Part shown: piece after piece, positions 61,243 through 64,000 of the stretch
Position numbering within the stretch: the stretch's first letter is position 1
Layout of the letters: the number at the start of each line of letters is the position of its first letter
Source: Campylobacter concisus
Lineage (GTDB): Bacteria; Campylobacterota; Campylobacteria; Campylobacterales; Campylobacteraceae
DNA length: 64,000 nt
Direction of reading: 5' to 3'
Assembly: GCA_002092835.1 (NCBI GenBank)
Contig: LVWL01000020.1
Coordinates: 1 to 64,000, forward strand
Translations under genes and position numbers: made by a program
The notes under the pieces: model-generated
Database searches by the model: none
What the model saw: only the letters and a program-made list of their open reading frames with translations
What the model was told of the DNA's origin: nothing

Positions 61243-62970
61243 TTATACAGCCACTACCTTTTTAAACTCATCTAAATTTTTTAGCGCTTCATCTATGCCA
61301 ATCAGCCAAAATTCGCACTTTGCCGTATCTTTTTTAAAGTGTTTTTTCATTAGCTCTTCCACGCTTTTTGTGCCACACTCTATTAAAAATTGTTTATAAA
61401 TTTTGCAAAATTTTGCTTCATCTTTTTTAAACTCACTTAGAAAAAATTGTGATAGTAGATAACCGACACTATAAGGATAGTTGTAGATGTAGTTATCTGT
61501 TTTATAAAAATGTGGCTTAAAATATGGCAAAAATTCTTCAACATCGCTCGTGCTGTCTTTATAAAATTTATCCCAAGCTTGTTTTAAAAGATCGCTTGCA
61601 TCTTTTTTACTGACTTGACCTTTTTGTCTCAGCTTTAAAAAGCTAGTTTCAAACTCGTATCTAACGCTTATATGAAGTAAAAAATTTGCAGCGCTTTTTA
61701 GCTCCTGCCATAAAATTTCTACCCTAAGTGAGTCATCTTTTTTTAGCTCATTTCGTAAAAGAGTCTCATTAAATGTACTCGCGCTCTCGGCTAAGCTCAT
61801 TGGAAAATTTGCGCTTAAAACCGGAAGATCACGCATCAAGTAGTAGTGCCAAGCATGCCCAAGCTCATGAGCTTGCTGGATTAAGTGCGAAAGAGTATTC
61901 ATGTAGGTGGTAAAAATTCTTGGTTGCTTAAATTTTGGCAAATTCACAAAAAATGCTCCGCCAGCTTTATTCTCTCGCACTTCGCTTTCTATCCAGTGTT
62001 TGTCTATCATAAGCTCGATAAAACTATCTTCACCTAGTGGCTTTAATGCTTTTTTGATGATTTTAATAGCCTCGTCATGAGAAATTTCACTATGCTTGCT
62101 AAGTGGATAAGGTGCCAAAAGATCACAACTTCTCATACTTTTACTACCTAAAAAGCTAGCTCTTATTCTTACGCATTCTCTTATTTTTTCCACTCTTTTG
62201 CTAATGGCTTCTTGCATGGCGTTTAAAGTGTCAAGGCTCATTTTATTTTCTTCAAGGCTTGGAGTTAAAAAATCAACTTTTGCTGCCTTAAATTTAGCCA
62301 GTCTAAATCCATGAAGCATATTTAAGATATCAAGATAAAGATCGGCAAATTTATCATAGTGAGAACTCAGAGCATCAAACACATTTTTGCGTAAAATTTC
62401 ATCATCTGATCCTTTTAATATACCCATACATTTTGCAAGATTATAGCTTTGTGTTTTTGCATTTTTATTGGTAGTAGAGATATTTATTAAATTATTTAGA
62501 TGTCTAAAATTTGTAAAAAGTGGGAAAAAATTTGTGAGCGCTAAATTTGCAAAAAAATCTCTTTCACTCTTTTTTCGTATTTTACTCTTACTATTTTTAT
62601 GCTCTAAATATAGAAATTTTATATGTTTAAATTGAGCGCTTTGAAAAATTTTATCATCACTTTTTAGGCTATCAAATTTATCAAAAAGTAGCTCCTTTGC
62701 CGTATCAAGTTTAGCTTTTTGCTCTTTTATTTTTAGCTCAAATTTACTAGCTAGCTCATCTTTTGTATTATCACTACTTTTGCAACGACAAAATGCGAGT
62801 AGGCTGGTTGCTTCTTTGTATGCTTCTTCGTATGAGATGATAGCTTTGGTAAGCTCGCTATTGTTTAAAAATTTAACCAAATTTTCATTTTGTGCTTTTA
62901 GATTTTCAAACGATGAGGTAAAAATTTCGTTATCAAAATCTACGTAAGAATCATCAAAGCTCCATCTCAT
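61243..62970 (-). CDS. pepF: oligoendopeptidase F (M3 family)
   Basis: The 575-residue cytoplasmic zinc peptidase has the active site AHELGHAWHYYL and downstream MSLAESASTFNETLL supplying the third zinc ligand. The PYSVGYLLSQFF segment is typical of M3B enzymes. It cleaves oligopeptides. It converges on the YrdC-like gene and lies nine bases after the DcuC-like gene, so those two are probably co-transcribed. Confidence 0.92.
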   Translation of the reverse strand: MRWSFDDSYVDFDNEIFTSSFENLKAQNENLVKFLNNSELTKAIISYEEAYKEATSLLAFCRCKSSDNTKDELASKFELKIKEQKAKLDTAKELLFDKFDSLKSDDKIFQSAQFKHIKFLYLEHKNSKSKIRKKSERDFFANLALTNFFPLFTNFRHLNNLINISTTNKNAKTQSYNLAKCMGILKGSDDEILRKNVFDALSSHYDKFADLYLDILNMLHGFRLAKFKAAKVDFLTPSLEENKMSLDTLNAMQEAISKRVEKIRECVRIRASFLGSKSMRSCDLLAPYPLSKHSEISHDEAIKIIKKALKPLGEDSFIELMIDKHWIESEVRENKAGGAFFVNLPKFKQPRIFTTYMNTLSHLIQQAHELGHAWHYYLMRDLPVLSANFPMSLAESASTFNETLLRNELKKDDSLRVEILWQELKSAANFLLHISVRYEFETSFLKLRQKGQVSKKDASDLLKQAWDKFYKDSTSDVEEFLPYFKPHFYKTDNYIYNYPYSVGYLLSQFFLSEFKKDEAKFCKIYKQFLIECGTKSVEELMKKHFKKDTAKCEFWLIGIDEALKNLDEFKKVVAV

Positions 62971-62979
62971 ATTTTCTCC

Positions 62980-64000
62980 TTAAAATGATAGTAAAAATAC
63001 AAATATATGGTGGCTTATAAGACCTAAAATAGCTGGCACGCTACATCTTTTAATGAGCGAAAGTGGGCTAATGTGAAGCATGCCTGAAATGGCTACCACT
63101 ACGCCAGAGACAGGTGAAAGTGGTCTAGCTATTGTAGAGGCTTGATGCATAGGAAGCACGAGCATAACAGAGTTGATGTTTAAGCTCTTAGCTATATTTG
63201 GCACCATATTTAAAAGCGGATAAAAGCTTGCACCGTTTGAGCCAGCTATAATTGTAACGATGGTTGTTATAAATACAAAAAGTATAGACATGCCAAGCCC
63301 TCCAAAACCTATGCTTTTTGCCAAATTTACAATAGCATCAAGCATACCAAGAGCTTTAAAACCTTCAGCAAATATACCAGCTGCCACAACTAGCATAACA
63401 ACACCGCTTAAGCTTTTTGCCATGGCATTAAAAAATACTTTTAGCCCTTCGCCAAGCTTTTCAAAGCTAAATTTATGCCTAAATGCTTCAAAAACCATAG
63501 CAATTATCATAGAAAGGATTATGACGCTTGATATGTTTAGTTTTATAGTTTTTAAACAATATGGCGAAAAAACTACTACTAAAATCATCGGTAAAAATGG
63601 TAAAAGAGCATAGATCATAGGTGCTTGCTCTTTTGGAACATCCACCTTATCGTCAAAACTAATGCTCTCTCCTACATGCTCGCTACAAACCCAACCTTCT
63701 TTTTTGTCTAAGTATCTATTCCAAAGAACTAATGCAATGCCGATCACGAGCACAGTTGGAAGAGCCGCTGGAATTTTATAGATAAAAACATAATCAAGCA
63801 CCTCAAGTTCAGTTGCTTTTGCAGCAGCGGCTGTCGATGAGCCAAGAAGTACCATTGAGCTAGCTCCACTCATCGCACAAATACTACCAACGCTTAGTTT
63901 ATTTAGTCCTAGTGATATAAGAACTGGTCCAAGAAGTGCAAGACAAAGCACGCCAAGTCCAACCGCACTGGTTATTACCATGCTTATAAGTTTTGCTACG
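62980..64000 (-). CDS. dcuC: DcuC-like C4-dicarboxylate carrier, 5' end outside window
   Basis: The frame is open to the window edge, with codons for VAKLIS upstream of the first internal ATG, so the start is missing. About 340 residues remain of a usual 450-460. DcuC features are SGASSMVLLGSSTAAAAKA, IAGSNGASFYPLLNMVP, and HQASTIARPLSPVSGVVVAISG near the end, with about eight membrane helices. It probably carries succinate/fumarate/aspartate for anaerobic respiration. Confidence 0.88.
   Translation of the reverse strand, partial: VAKLISMVITSAVGLGVLCLALLGPVLISLGLNKLSVGSICAMSGASSMVLLGSSTAAAAKATELEVLDYVFIYKIPAALPTVLVIGIALVLWNRYLDKKEGWVCSEHVGESISFDDKVDVPKEQAPMIYALLPFLPMILVVVFSPYCLKTIKLNISSVIILSMIIAMVFEAFRHKFSFEKLGEGLKVFFNAMAKSLSGVVMLVVAAGIFAEGFKALGMLDAIVNLAKSIGFGGLGMSILFVFITTIVTIIAGSNGASFYPLLNMVPNIAKSLNINSVMLVLPMHQASTIARPLSPVSGVVVAISGMLHISPLSLIKRCSVPAILGLISHHIFVFLLSF

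Overview
The window comes from a Campylobacter, most likely the C. concisus group. The DNA is AT-rich with abundant AAATTT words. The gene content is epsilonproteobacterial: single-recombinase XerH, futalosine-pathway MqnD, an epsilonproteobacterial flagellin with a complete pseudaminic acid (pse) set and a Maf glycosyltransferase, and tetrathionate reductase subunits. Several gene neighbourhoods match what I remember of C. jejuni: recA-eno-divIC-AMIN protein, gltA-antiporter-bioB-topA, and accC-accB-dcd-pse. The species call is inference.

Layout. 1-8.5 kb: an NFACT/RqcH-like protein, a Fur-type-regulated TonB siderophore receptor, leuC, a SemiSWEET, mobA and pldA. 8.6-15.1 kb: a glycerate permease/kinase pair, then ttrB-ttrA. 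15.2-24 kb, mostly minus strand: xerH, a sequon-rich AMIN protein, a DivIC-like protein, eno, recA, murB, fliQ, mqnD, a lipoprotein and a nicotinate phosphoribosyltransferase. 24-26.2 kb: an orphan ModA/ModB-like pair, tRNA-Sec and a BON lipoprotein. 26.2-30 kb: an Mla-type lipid transport set (RND protein, MlaC, MlaA). 30-33.6 kb: a molybdate operon (modE-modA-mop-modC-modB). 33.6-44 kb: a peroxiredoxin, a methyltransferase, cysQ, gltA, an antiporter, crcB, bioB and topA, with related intergenic repeats on both sides of crcB-bioB. 44-53 kb: flagellin, maf and pseI-H-G-F-C-B. 53-64 kb: dcd, a DUF3737 protein, accBC, a MATE transporter, a three-lipoprotein operon (CsgG family/DUF4810/DUF799), a DMT exporter, a YrdC-like protein, PepF and the start-less end of dcuC.

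How genes work together. Molybdate uptake, mobA, TtrAB and selC all serve molybdo/tungsto-enzyme respiration. GntP plus glycerate kinase would feed 2-phosphoglycerate to enolase. Flagellin, Maf and PseB-C-F-G-H-I form one flagellar glycosylation module. MlaA, MlaC and the RND protein, together with PldA, act on outer-membrane phospholipids.

The most striking structural feature is broken reading frames. Seven genes (leuC, ttrA, modC, a methyltransferase, topA, maf, a MATE transporter) each carry a one-base frameshift, and ttrA plus a small membrane-protein gene carry an in-frame stop. Most shifts are consistent with a one-base loss from a short base run. One lesion lies in topA, which is normally required for growth, so sequence error must be excluded before any of these is read as real gene decay. 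The best candidates for undescribed biology are the intergenic repeat family around crcB-bioB, the three-lipoprotein operon, and the orphan ModAB pair beside selC.
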